In this document: positions 8,348 through 16,238 of the stretch, piece after piece
Numbering within the stretch: position 1 is the first letter of the stretch
Layout of the letters: each line of letters starts with the position of its first letter
DNA from: Lacisediminihabitans sp040549525
GTDB taxonomy: Bacteria > Actinomycetota > Actinomycetes > Actinomycetales > Microbacteriaceae
Length of the DNA: 64,000 nt
Direction: 5' to 3'
Assembly: GCF_040549525.1 (NCBI RefSeq)
Contig: NZ_JBEPTM010000006.1
Span: 151,161-215,160, forward strand
Notes under the pieces: generated by a model
What the model saw: the letters and a program-made list of their open reading frames with translations, nothing else
Told to the model about the DNA's origin: nothing
The model's database searches: none
Made by a program: the position numbers and the translations under genes

Positions 8348-10132
8348 ATGCGCAAGTCACTGGTAGCCGCACTCCTCGTCCTCGCGGTGGCGGGCATCGC
8401 CCTCTCGGGATGCACCGCGACGGTGACCAAGGGCAGCACCGTGCGTGTCGCGGTGAGCCAGGCCTTCTCGTCCTATAACGCGAAGACCTCGTTCGGCAAC
8501 GTCGCCGCCAACGCCGGTATCGTCACCGCCACCAATTCGCAGTTCAACTACTACGACAATCGTCCGGCGCTGCAGAAGGATGAGTCCTTCGGCACGTACC
8601 AGGTCGTGTCGAAGCAGCCGTTCCGGGTGAAATACACCATTCGCGACGGCGTGAAGTGGTCGGACGGCGCCGCGGTCGACGGGGCCGACCTGCTGCTGTC
8701 GTGGGCGGCGAATTCGGGAGCGCTCAACACCCCCGGCTTCGACAATGAGAGCTACACCGATCCCGACACCGGGCGCTACACGAAGCCGTTCCCCGCGGGT
8801 GTCGTGCACTTCGACGGTTTCAGCGGCAACGGCCTGCAACTGGTGACGAAGACACCGGTGATCGGCGACGACAACCGTTCGCTGACGCTCACCTACGACC
8901 ATCCGTTCGTGGACTGGGAGCTCGTCTTCGGGGTGGGCCTTCCCGCTCATGTCGTGGCGCAGAAAGCCCTGGGGGTGGAGGGGGCGACTCGGGCCGAGGA
9001 CGCTCTCGTCACGGCGATCCAGAAGCGTGACACCGCGAAGCTCTCGAAGATCGCCCGCTTCTGGGACACCGGTTTCGACTTCACGACCATGCCTGAAGAC
9101 AAGAGCCTCGTCATCGGCACCGGCCCCTACACGCTCACCGGACTGACCGCGACGGGGGCGACCCTCACCGCCAACCCGCACTACAGCGGCGACCACCGCC
9201 CGAAGTTCGAACGCGTCGAGCTGCGGTTCATCACCGATCCGCTCGCCGCGGTGGCTGCGCTGCGTGCCGGCCAGGTGGACGTGATCTCCCCGCAGCCGAG
9301 CGCGGATGTCGCGAAGGCACTGCTCTCCGTGGACAACGCGACGGTGCTGAGCGGCTCCGACGGTCCGTACGAGCACCTCGACCTGCAGTTCTCGCACTCG
9401 CGAAACGGGACCTTCGACGACCCGGTCGTGCGCAACGCGTTCCTGAAGACGGTGCCTCGCCAGAAGATCCTGGATGACTTGATCGTGCCGCTGCAGGAAG
9501 AGGCCAGGTTGCGCTCGTCGCAGGTCTTCCTCCCGGGGGAGCAGGGGTATGCGACATCCGTGCGGGCGAACGGATCGAGCGCCTACGCCACGGTGGATAT
9601 CGAGGGAGCGAAGACGCTGCTCGCCCAGGCCGGGGTCGTCGGCCCGCAGGTCTGCATCCTGTTCGACCCCTCGAATCCTCGCCGAGTCGCCGAATACACT
9701 GCGATCCGGGACTCGGCCGCCCTCGCTGGCTTCACCGTGACCGACTGCTCGAGCACCGACTGGCGGCAGTTGCTTGGCACCGACGGCGCCTACGACGCCT
9801 CGCTGTACGCGTTGCGGCCCTCCAGCCTGGCGGTGAGTGCGGTATCCGCGGCCTTCCTCAGCGATTCGCCGGTGGGCAACGACAACTTCTACGCCAACCC
9901 CGACGTGGATGCCCTCATCGATTCCCTCAGCGCCACCGCCGACCGCAGCCAGCAGCGCGCCATCCTGCAGAAGATCGACGCCCGGGTCTGGGCGGATGCA
10001 TACGGGGTGCCGCTCTATCAGTTCCCGGCGGTCACTGCCTTCAACGATCACGTCAGAGGGGTGGCCCCGTCACCGCTGTCGCCGAACCTGCTGTGGAATG
10101 TCTGGGACTGGTCGCCGGCTGATAAACGGTAG
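8348..10132 (+). CDS. Second ABC importer substrate-binding lipoprotein
   Basis: Family-5 extracytoplasmic receptor of 594 residues, paralogous to the one at 1198-2970 (shared blocks such as HLDLQFSHS/HLDLSFNAP, KTVPRQKILD/KTIPRQQILD and GSSAYATVDIEGAKTLLA/GSSAYDKVDIEGAKTLLA). The signal peptide ends in lipobox LSGC, so the protein is anchored on the outer face of the membrane. I prefer ATG 8348 because of the upstream -10. It sits directly before typA, a position held in mycobacteria by the family-5 lipoprotein LpqW on the other side of typA; a functional parallel is only a guess. The stop codon lies inside a 20-bp tandem duplication. Confidence 0.88.
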   Translation: MRKSLVAALLVLAVAGIALSGCTATVTKGSTVRVAVSQAFSSYNAKTSFGNVAANAGIVTATNSQFNYYDNRPALQKDESFGTYQVVSKQPFRVKYTIRDGVKWSDGAAVDGADLLLSWAANSGALNTPGFDNESYTDPDTGRYTKPFPAGVVHFDGFSGNGLQLVTKTPVIGDDNRSLTLTYDHPFVDWELVFGVGLPAHVVAQKALGVEGATRAEDALVTAIQKRDTAKLSKIARFWDTGFDFTTMPEDKSLVIGTGPYTLTGLTATGATLTANPHYSGDHRPKFERVELRFITDPLAAVAALRAGQVDVISPQPSADVAKALLSVDNATVLSGSDGPYEHLDLQFSHSRNGTFDDPVVRNAFLKTVPRQKILDDLIVPLQEEARLRSSQVFLPGEQGYATSVRANGSSAYATVDIEGAKTLLAQAGVVGPQVCILFDPSNPRRVAEYTAIRDSAALAGFTVTDCSSTDWRQLLGTDGAYDASLYALRPSSLAVSAVSAAFLSDSPVGNDNFYANPDVDALIDSLSATADRSQQRAILQKIDARVWADAYGVPLYQFPAVTAFNDHVRGVAPSPLSPNLLWNVWDWSPADKR

Positions 10133-10158
10133 TACCGGCTGATAATCGGTAGTACCGG
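10115..10158 (+). repeat. 20-bp tandem duplication across a stop codon
   Basis: CCGGCTGATAAACGGTAGTA at 10115-10134 is repeated at 10135-10154 with one base change, followed by a third CCGG. The first copy contains the last codons and TAG stop of the receptor gene; the second copy lies in the spacer before typA. Confidence 0.85.
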
Positions 10159-10170
10159 GGCCGCACACGG

Positions 10171-10176
10171 TAGACT
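10171..10176 (+). promoter_or_regulatory. Possible -10 of typA
   Basis: TAGACT precedes typA by about 90 bases. No convincing -35 is visible. This would give typA a real 5' leader, unlike most genes in this window. Confidence 0.3.
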
Positions 10177-10265
10177 GTGCAGTGCGGAGCACCACCGACG
10201 TGATTCTGCCGTCACTGAACGATCGTGGCCTCCCTCCTTCTCGAGACAAATCTGGACGTATACCT

Positions 10266-12173
10266 ATGGCAATCGCCACCCGTAATGACCTGCGCAACGT
10301 AGCGATCGTCGCTCACGTCGACCATGGAAAGACCACCCTCGTCGACGCCATGCTGCGCCAGACGAACTCCTTTGCCGCCCACGCGCACCTCGAAGAGCGC
10401 GCGATGGACTCGAACGACCTCGAGCGCGAAAAGGGAATCACGATCCTCGCGAAGAACACCGCGGTGTCGTATTCCGGTGTGCACGCGACCGACGGACCGA
10501 TCACCATCAACGTGATCGACACCCCCGGTCACGCCGACTTCGGTGGAGAGGTCGAGCGCGGTCTCAGCATGGTCGACGGCGTCGTGCTCCTCGTCGACGC
10601 CAGTGAAGGTCCGCTGCCGCAGACCCGATTCGTGCTGCGCAAGGCGCTCGAGTCGAACCTTCCGGTCATCCTGCTCGTCAACAAGACCGACCGCCCGGAT
10701 GCCCGCATCGATGAGGTCGTCACCGAGAGCCAGGACCTGCTCCTCGGCCTCGCGAGTGACATGTCCGACGACTACCCCGACCTCGATCTCGACGCGATCC
10801 TGAACGTGCCGATCGTGTACGCGTCCGGCCGTAACGGCGCCGCGAGCTGGAACAAGCCGGAGAACGGCTCGCTTCCCGACAACGACGACCTCGAGCCGCT
10901 GTTCGACGCGATCCTGCAGCACATTCCCGCGCCGCGCTATGACGACGAGCACCCGCTGCAGGCTCACGTCACGAACCTCGACGCTTCGCCATTCCTCGGC
11001 CGCCTCGCCCTCCTGCGTGTCTTCAATGGCACCATCAAGAAGGGCCAGACCGTGGCCTGGGTCAAGCACGACGGATCCGTGCACAACGTCAAGGTCACCG
11101 AGCTGCTCATCACGCGCGCTCTCGACCGCTTCCCGACCGAGTCCGCGGGACCGGGTGACATCGTCGCCGTCGCCGGCTTCGAGGACATCACCATCGGTGA
11201 GACCCTCGCCGACCCCAACGACGTGCGCCCGCTGCCGACCATCACGGTCGACGACCCCGCCATCTCGATGACCATCGGCACCAACACCAGCCCGATGATC
11301 GGCAAGGTGAAGGGCCACAAGCTCACCGCCCGCATGGTCAAGGACCGCCTCGACCGCGAGCTCGTCGGTAACGTCTCGATCAAGCTCGTCGACATCGGAC
11401 GCCCGGACGCGTGGGAGGTGCAGGGTCGTGGAGAACTGGCCCTGGCCATCCTCGTCGAGCAGATGCGTCGCGAGGGCTTCGAGCTCACCGTCGGCAAGCC
11501 ACAGGTGGTCGTCAAGCGCGTCGACGGCAAGATCCACGAGCCCTTCGAGCACCTGACTACGGATGCCCCGGAGGAATACCTCGGCGCCATCACCCAGCTC
11601 CTCGCTTCGCGCAAGGGCCGCATGGAGGGCATGTCGAACCACGGCACCGGCTGGGTGCGCATGGAGTTCGTCGTGCCGTCGCGTGGACTCATCGGATTCC
11701 GCACAGAGTTCCTCACGATCACGCGCGGATCCGGCATCGCCAACGCCGTCTCGCACGGCTACGAGCAGTGGGCCGGTGAGATCACGACCCGTGTCAACGG
11801 CTCGATCGTCGCCGACCGCGCCGGTGTCGCAACCCCCTTCGCCATGGTCGCCCTCCAGGAGCGCATGTCGTTCTTCGTCGAGCCCACCCAGGAGGTCTAC
11901 GAGGGCATGGTCGTCGGTGAGAACTCGCGTGCCGATGACATGGACGTGAACATCACCAAGGAGAAGCAGCTCACCAACATGCGCCAGTCCACCTCGGACA
12001 CGTTCGAGCGCATGACCCCGTCGCGCAAGCTGACTCTCGAGGAGTGCCTCGAGTTCGCCCGCGAGGACGAGTGCGTCGAGGTCACCCCCGAGTTCGTGCG
12101 CATCCGTAAGGTCGAGCTGGCCGCGGGCGACCGCGCCCGCCGCGTCTCCCGCCTGAAGAAGCAGAACGCGTAG
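10266..12173 (+). CDS. typA: Ribosome-associated GTPase TypA/BipA
   Basis: Translational GTPase of 635 residues that binds the 70S ribosome and acts in ribosome assembly and stress adaptation. The G1 motif is HVDHGKTT, switch I/G2 follows in ERGITI-like EREKGITI, G3 is DTPGHADFGGEVERG, and G4 is NKTDRPDAR. Domain II, the EF-G-like domains III and V, and the TypA-specific C-terminal domain follow, and length matches actinobacterial TypA. I chose ATG 10266 because the conserved sequence begins at AIATRNDLRNVAIVAHVDHG; an in-frame GTG farther upstream would add 28 unconserved residues. It is a core-genome anchor: mshB, fdxA and dapC lie downstream as in mycobacteria. Confidence 0.97.
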   Translation: MAIATRNDLRNVAIVAHVDHGKTTLVDAMLRQTNSFAAHAHLEERAMDSNDLEREKGITILAKNTAVSYSGVHATDGPITINVIDTPGHADFGGEVERGLSMVDGVVLLVDASEGPLPQTRFVLRKALESNLPVILLVNKTDRPDARIDEVVTESQDLLLGLASDMSDDYPDLDLDAILNVPIVYASGRNGAASWNKPENGSLPDNDDLEPLFDAILQHIPAPRYDDEHPLQAHVTNLDASPFLGRLALLRVFNGTIKKGQTVAWVKHDGSVHNVKVTELLITRALDRFPTESAGPGDIVAVAGFEDITIGETLADPNDVRPLPTITVDDPAISMTIGTNTSPMIGKVKGHKLTARMVKDRLDRELVGNVSIKLVDIGRPDAWEVQGRGELALAILVEQMRREGFELTVGKPQVVVKRVDGKIHEPFEHLTTDAPEEYLGAITQLLASRKGRMEGMSNHGTGWVRMEFVVPSRGLIGFRTEFLTITRGSGIANAVSHGYEQWAGEITTRVNGSIVADRAGVATPFAMVALQERMSFFVEPTQEVYEGMVVGENSRADDMDVNITKEKQLTNMRQSTSDTFERMTPSRKLTLEECLEFAREDECVEVTPEFVRIRKVELAAGDRARRVSRLKKQNA

Positions 12174-12175
12174 CC

Positions 12176-12257
12176 GGTCTCGATACGCTCGCTGTCGTTC
12201 GCTACTCGACCACCGTCTGGTGGTCGAGTAGCGCCGTCTCGGGCGCGTATCGAGACC
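12176..12257. repeat. 82-bp nested palindrome after typA
   Basis: Outer arms GGTCTCGATACGC (12176-12188) and GCGTATCGAGACC (12245-12257) enclose inner arms CTACTCGACCACC and GGTGGTCGAGTAG around a four-base loop. Palindromes of this type are scattered through Microbacteriaceae genomes as REP-like intergenic elements. Here it may also terminate typA transcription. Confidence 0.8.
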
Positions 12258-12283
12258 GTATTGTCGAGATATGTCCCGGGCCC

Positions 12284-12289
12284 TAGGCT
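12284..12289 (+). promoter_or_regulatory. -10 element of small lipoprotein gene
   Basis: TAGGCT with seven bases to ATG 12297 predicts a leaderless mRNA and fixes the start at 12297 rather than an in-frame codon 36 bases upstream. Confidence 0.5.
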
Positions 12290-12296
12290 GGGCCGC

Positions 12297-12743
12297 ATGT
12301 CTCACTCGGTTAAGCGCCTCACCGTTCCGATCGCCATCGTGATCGCCCTGCTCGCCGGCCCGGCGCTTGCCGGATGCTCGGTGCAGAACCTCGTGCACGA
12401 TGTCACCGGTGGCAAGGTGGATGTTCCCGGCAAGAGCGTGCCGAAGGACTTCCCCAGCGAGGTTCCTCTCGCCTCCGGCGAGGTGCTCTCCGGCGCCGGC
12501 GTCGGGGACGCGAAGTCCAAGATCTGGAACGTGAGCGTGCGCGCCGCGGACAGCACGGCGATCAACGACGTGCTGGCCAGCCTCACCTCGGCAGGCTTCG
12601 AGTGCAAGACCCTCACGGAGACCACCGCCGACGGGGGAGCCCTCGTCGGCGACAAGGACACCCTGAATGTCGCCGTGGTGGAGATCAAGGACGACAAGGG
12701 ATTCGTGCTCAACTACACCGTCACCAAGGGTGACGGCAAGTAG
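12297..12743 (+). CDS. Small lipoprotein of unknown function
   Basis: Exported protein of 148 residues. The signal peptide (SHSVKRLTVPIAIVIALLAG) ends in lipobox LAGC, so it should be lipid-anchored outside the membrane. The mature part of about 120 residues alternates short hydrophobic and polar stretches, looks like a small alpha/beta fold, and has one cysteine (FECKTL) besides the lipobox. I do not recognise the family. It has its own promoter and converges on efeB with only two bases between the stop codons; a link to iron uptake is not implied by orientation. Confidence 0.8.
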   Translation: MSHSVKRLTVPIAIVIALLAGPALAGCSVQNLVHDVTGGKVDVPGKSVPKDFPSEVPLASGEVLSGAGVGDAKSKIWNVSVRAADSTAINDVLASLTSAGFECKTLTETTADGGALVGDKDTLNVAVVEIKDDKGFVLNYTVTKGDGK

Positions 12744-12745
12744 CG

Positions 12746-14023
12746 TCAGCTGAAGAGGGCGGCGCCGACGAAGCTTCCCTCGCGTGCGCCCGGCGGTACG
12801 GCGAAGATGCCCGATCCGACGTGCCGGAGGTATTCGTTCATCGCGTCGTTGCCCGCGAGCTTCCGCTGGATCGGCACGAACTGGGTGCGCGGATCCCGCT
12901 GGAACGCGATGAAGAACAGCCCGGCGTTGAGACGCCCGAGATCGTCGTTGCCGTCGACGAAGTTGTACCCGCGCCTCAGGAGCACAGCGCCGTCGTTCTG
13001 CGTGGGATGCGCGAGGCGCACGTGCGAATGAGCATCGATGGCGGGTTCGCCGTCCTGCTCCGCAGCGAAATCCGGTTCCGTGAACTCGGTGCCTCCGCTG
13101 CGGGGGGCGCCCTGGCTCTTCGTGCGGCCGACGACGCGCTCCTGCTCGCGGAGGGCGGCCCGGTCCCAGGTCTCGATGGTCATGCGGATCTTGCGCGAGA
13201 CGAGGTACGAACCGCCGGTCATCCACTCCGCACCGTCTCCCGCCGGTACCCAGATGTGATCGTCGACTATCGCGCCGTCTTCCGCCCTCACGTTGGCCGT
13301 GCCGTCCTTGAAGCCGAACAGGTTGCGTGGGGTCACCTGCGCCCGCGTGGTCGAGGAGGTGCGACCGAAGCCGAGCTGGGACCAGCGGATGGATGCCCGC
13401 CCGAAGGCGATTCGGGAGAGATTGCGGATGGCGTGCACCGCCACCTGAGGGTCGTCGCTGCAGGCCTGGATGCACAGGTCGCCGCCGACGAGGGACTCCT
13501 CGAGTGCGTCGCCGGAGAAATGCGGCAGATCGACCAGCGCCGCGGGGCGACGGGACGACAGCCCGAACCGGTCATCGAAGAGGGAGGGTCCGAATCCGAA
13601 GGTGATGGTGAGACCGGAGGTGGGGAGGTCGAGGGCCTCGCCGGTGTCATCCGGGGGAGCGTCATACGGCCCCTCGGTCGCCCCCTCGCCGACGGCCCTG
13701 CCCGCGGTCATCCGTGCGGCCGCGGAGGTCCAGTCCGTGAGGAGGCCGATCAGCTCGGCGCGACTGCTGCCGGAGACGTCATAGCTCGCGAAGTGGAGGC
13801 GATTCTGGGCGGCCGTGGTGATTCCCGACTGGTGGGCACCGTAGAAGGGATAGGAGGCGGCAGCCGCCGGGTCGCCGGTCGCGGCACTCGCCATGACCGC
13901 GCGATCCGCTCCGATTCCCACACCGGCTCCGACCACGCCGGCTCCCGCCAGGCCGAGCAGGCCGCGCCGGGAGAGTCCCTTCGATTCGGTCGGCACTCCA
14001 GCCGTAGGCGATGTCCTGGCCAT
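12746..14023 (-). CDS. efeB: Deferrochelatase/peroxidase EfeB (Dyp-type)
   Basis: Haem-containing Dyp-type peroxidase of 425 residues, third gene of the efeUOB ferrous/haem iron uptake operon. An N-terminal Tat signal is visible (SRRGLLGLAGAGVVGAG), so the folded haem protein is exported by the Tat route; tatB lies about 10 kb away. The Dyp fingerprint GFKDGTANVR (GxxDG) is near residue 235, and the HVRLAHP block near 325 supplies the proximal haem histidine. The C-terminal stretch RRGYNFVDG...GLFFIAFQRDP matches EfeB. It starts eight bases after the efeO stop. It oxidises porphyrin-bound or ferrous iron at the cell surface and passes it to EfeO/EfeU. Confidence 0.93.
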   Translation of the reverse strand: MARTSPTAGVPTESKGLSRRGLLGLAGAGVVGAGVGIGADRAVMASAATGDPAAAASYPFYGAHQSGITTAAQNRLHFASYDVSGSSRAELIGLLTDWTSAAARMTAGRAVGEGATEGPYDAPPDDTGEALDLPTSGLTITFGFGPSLFDDRFGLSSRRPAALVDLPHFSGDALEESLVGGDLCIQACSDDPQVAVHAIRNLSRIAFGRASIRWSQLGFGRTSSTTRAQVTPRNLFGFKDGTANVRAEDGAIVDDHIWVPAGDGAEWMTGGSYLVSRKIRMTIETWDRAALREQERVVGRTKSQGAPRSGGTEFTEPDFAAEQDGEPAIDAHSHVRLAHPTQNDGAVLLRRGYNFVDGNDDLGRLNAGLFFIAFQRDPRTQFVPIQRKLAGNDAMNEYLRHVGSGIFAVPPGAREGSFVGAALFS

Positions 14024-14030
14024 CGGTCGG

Positions 14031-15236
14031 TTATCTCAGCAGGGCGGCGGTCAGCGTGCTGAGCGGCTCGCTCAACCCGTTCACCCCGTCGGCGAGCTGG
14101 CGCACCTGCGTGCTGCTCAGGTCGTTGTAGGAGGGGAAACCGGTGCTGAGGGAGCCATAGGCGGCGAGCTGCTTCTCCAGCGCGGCGAGTTGCGTATCGA
14201 TCCGCGTCACGAGCTTCGGGTCCTTCACAGAGACGATGTCGCGCACTCCCTCGTAGGCGACCCGCGCGCCCTCGAGGTTGGCCTGGAAGTCCCAGAGGTC
14301 GGTGTGCGACCAGATCTCCTCCTCACCGGTGATCTTGCCGTTCGCGACCTCGTCGAGCAGGCCGATCGCTCCGTTCGAGATCGCGGCGGCACTCACCGTG
14401 TAGGACGTGGCGTTCACGGCATCCGCCAGCTGCTGGGTGTTCGTGACCAGTTTCGCGGCGAAGGTGGAGCGCTCGGCAGGGGTGAGGGGCACGTAGTTCG
14501 TTCCGCCGTTATCGGCGGCGACGGGCGGCCACAGGTCCTTTTCGAGGCGGTGCCAGCCGGTCCAGGGGGCGCCTTCGGCCACATCGGCCTCGCGGAAGTC
14601 GATCTGCGGGTCGAGGTCTCCGAAGGACTCCGCCACCGGCTCGATGCGCTCGTAGAAGGCTCGCGCGGCCGGATACAGCGAGCGGGCCGTCGCGGTGTCG
14701 CCCGCGAGGTAGGCGTCGAGGAAGGCGGCGGTGGCCGGGATGAGCTGCGAGACCTGGTTCTTGACGTAGGCCAGGTAGGCGGCGGCGGCGGTCTGGGTCT
14801 TTTCATCGCCGGTGAGCCGGATCCGGTTGCCGGAGTCGGTCACGGTGAAGGTGGCGCGCCCGATGCCGTCGCCCACCATTCCGGGCTTGCAGGTGGTGAA
14901 GTACGTGCCTGCGGCGAGTTGAACCGTGAGCGTGCGCGGAGCACCGGGCGCGATGTTCTCGACCTCACCCAGTATGCGCAGGCCGTCGTCGGCGAGCACG
15001 TAGAACTCGGTTGCCTGGTCGGTGGAGTTGGTGATCGTGAAGGTGACCGTACCACTCGGGACCGTCGCAGCAGAGACGGCGCAGTCCGAGCTGCTGCTGA
15101 CCACCGAGAGTCTCGTGCCTGCTGCGGCACGCGACGAGGATGCCGGGGCGTTGGGCACGCAGGCGCTCAGCGCGAGCAGGGCGGTTGCGGCCGTCGCCGT
15201 GACGAAGAGGGTTCGGAAAGTCGGGCGCGAGGTCAT
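14031..15236 (-). CDS. efeO: Iron uptake lipoprotein EfeO (cupredoxin + M75)
   Basis: Periplasm-equivalent iron-binding component of EfeUOB, 401 residues. The ATG at 15236 overlaps the efeU stop as TCAT on the plus strand (ATGA), and begins a lipoprotein signal ending in LSAC. Residues 40-135 form the cupredoxin-like domain; residues 150-395 form the imelysin/M75 domain with the HxxE metal motif in GWHRLEKDLW. An upstream in-frame extension of 45 residues has proline/arginine-rich shadow composition and is rejected. It should collect Fe and hand it to the EfeU permease. Translational coupling to efeU by the 4-base overlap is likely. Confidence 0.93.
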   Translation of the reverse strand: MTSRPTFRTLFVTATAATALLALSACVPNAPASSSRAAAGTRLSVVSSSSDCAVSAATVPSGTVTFTITNSTDQATEFYVLADDGLRILGEVENIAPGAPRTLTVQLAAGTYFTTCKPGMVGDGIGRATFTVTDSGNRIRLTGDEKTQTAAAAYLAYVKNQVSQLIPATAAFLDAYLAGDTATARSLYPAARAFYERIEPVAESFGDLDPQIDFREADVAEGAPWTGWHRLEKDLWPPVAADNGGTNYVPLTPAERSTFAAKLVTNTQQLADAVNATSYTVSAAAISNGAIGLLDEVANGKITGEEEIWSHTDLWDFQANLEGARVAYEGVRDIVSVKDPKLVTRIDTQLAALEKQLAAYGSLSTGFPSYNDLSSTQVRQLADGVNGLSEPLSTLTAALLR

Positions 15237-16096
15237 CGGGCTCCTTCGGTGACGGGGTTCGGGGTGCCGGGGTTCGGGGTTGCTTTCGTCGGTTGCGCGC
15301 CGCGGATGCGGCGGATGAACAGGATCAGCACGGGCACGACGTAGAGGGTCCAGACGATCGCTTCGAGCCACGTCGTCGCGGGGGAGAAGTTGATGCTGCC
15401 CTTGAGCAGGGTGCCGTACCAGCTGGCCGGCGGGATGGCCGACGAGACGTCGAAGGCGAGTGCGCCGAGCCCGGGCAGGATGCTGGCCTCCTGCAGGTCG
15501 TGCACTCCGTAGGAGAGCACCCCCGCCGCGACGACGATCAGGAACAGTCCGGTGTAGGTGAAGAACTTCGACAGGTTGATGCTCAGCACCCCCCGGTAGA
15601 TCAGGTAGCCGAGCACCAGGGCCACCAGGATGCCGAGCGCGGCTCCGAGCAGAGGGAAGGTGGTCGACCCGGTGGCCTGCACCGCCGCCCAGAGGAACAG
15701 GGCGGTTTCGATGCCCTCGCGTCCCACCGCGAGGAACGCGACGAGCACCAGTCCCCAGCCGGCGCCGCTGAGGTGCCGGTCGATGTCTGATCGCAGGGTG
15801 CCGCTGAGATTGCGGGCCGTCTTGAGCATCCAGAAGATCATCCAGGTGACGAAACCGGTCGCGACGATGGAGAGCGTGCCACCGATGGCCTCTTGGGCCT
15901 CGAAGCTCAGGCCGTAGGCGCCGAAGGTGAGGAGCGCGCCGATGGAGAGCGCGAGCACGACGGCGAGGCCGACGCCGGCCCAGATGCGTCGCAGTACGTC
16001 GCGGCGACCGATTGTGATGACGTAGGCGACGAGGATACCGACGACGAGCGCGGCCTCGAGGCCCTCGCGGAGGCCGATGAGAAAGTTTGCGAACAC
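15233..16096 (-). CDS. efeU: Ferrous iron permease EfeU (FTR1 family)
   Basis: Integral membrane iron permease of 287 residues, first gene of efeUOB. Seven hydrophobic segments are visible. Both FTR1-type REGLE iron-binding motifs are present: LREGLEAALVVG near residue 8 and GREGIETALF near residue 125. The start is GTG 16096. The spacer upstream carries a strong DtxR/IdeR-type iron box at 16117-16135, so the operon should be repressed when cytoplasmic Fe2+ is plentiful. The C-terminus is a proline-rich tail after helix seven (FIRRIRGAQPTKATPNPG). Confidence 0.95.
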   Translation of the reverse strand: MFANFLIGLREGLEAALVVGILVAYVITIGRRDVLRRIWAGVGLAVVLALSIGALLTFGAYGLSFEAQEAIGGTLSIVATGFVTWMIFWMLKTARNLSGTLRSDIDRHLSGAGWGLVLVAFLAVGREGIETALFLWAAVQATGSTTFPLLGAALGILVALVLGYLIYRGVLSINLSKFFTYTGLFLIVVAAGVLSYGVHDLQEASILPGLGALAFDVSSAIPPASWYGTLLKGSINFSPATTWLEAIVWTLYVVPVLILFIRRIRGAQPTKATPNPGTPNPVTEGAR

Positions 16097-16116
16097 GAGA
16101 GGATCCTCTTCAAAAG

Positions 16117-16135
16117 TTTGGTTAGGCTAACCTTA
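16117..16135 (-). promoter_or_regulatory. DtxR/IdeR-type iron box of efeUOB
   Basis: TTTGGTTAGGCTAACCTTA matches the IdeR/DtxR consensus palindrome at 17 of 19 positions. It lies 21 bases upstream of the efeU start, where a bound repressor would block the promoter. Confidence 0.85.
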
Positions 16136-16165
16136 CTAGATCCGGTGGGCTCGCGGGATTCCGCC

Positions 16166-16216
16166 CTCTGCGAGGGCTCAGCCTGCGCGAGCGGTCAGCC
16201 TGTGCGAGGGCTCAGC
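16166..16216. repeat. Three 17-bp tandem units
   Basis: Units at 16166-16182, 16183-16199 and 16200-16216 share the pattern CTGYGCGAGGGCTCAGC with a few changes. They lie in the divergent spacer between the iron box and the deacetylase promoter, ten bases from its -10. Confidence 0.75.
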
Positions 16217-16226
16217 CCCGCTGGGG

Positions 16227-16232
16227 TAAATT
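16227..16232 (+). promoter_or_regulatory. -10 element of MshB-like gene
   Basis: TAAATT is followed by six bases and the GTG start at 16239, predicting a leaderless transcript. Confidence 0.5.
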
Positions 16233-16238
16233 CGGCTG

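Noticed and set aside
10212..13475. Open frame of 1087 codons on the minus strand antisense to typA
   Set aside because: It overlaps the well-supported typA and efeB genes, has shadow composition (Arg/Asp/Val/Gly-rich) and no domain. It is a high-GC antisense frame.
15237..15371. N-terminal extension of EfeO by 45 residues
   Set aside because: It would hide the lipoprotein signal; the ATG at 15236 overlaps the efeU stop and starts directly with the signal peptide.
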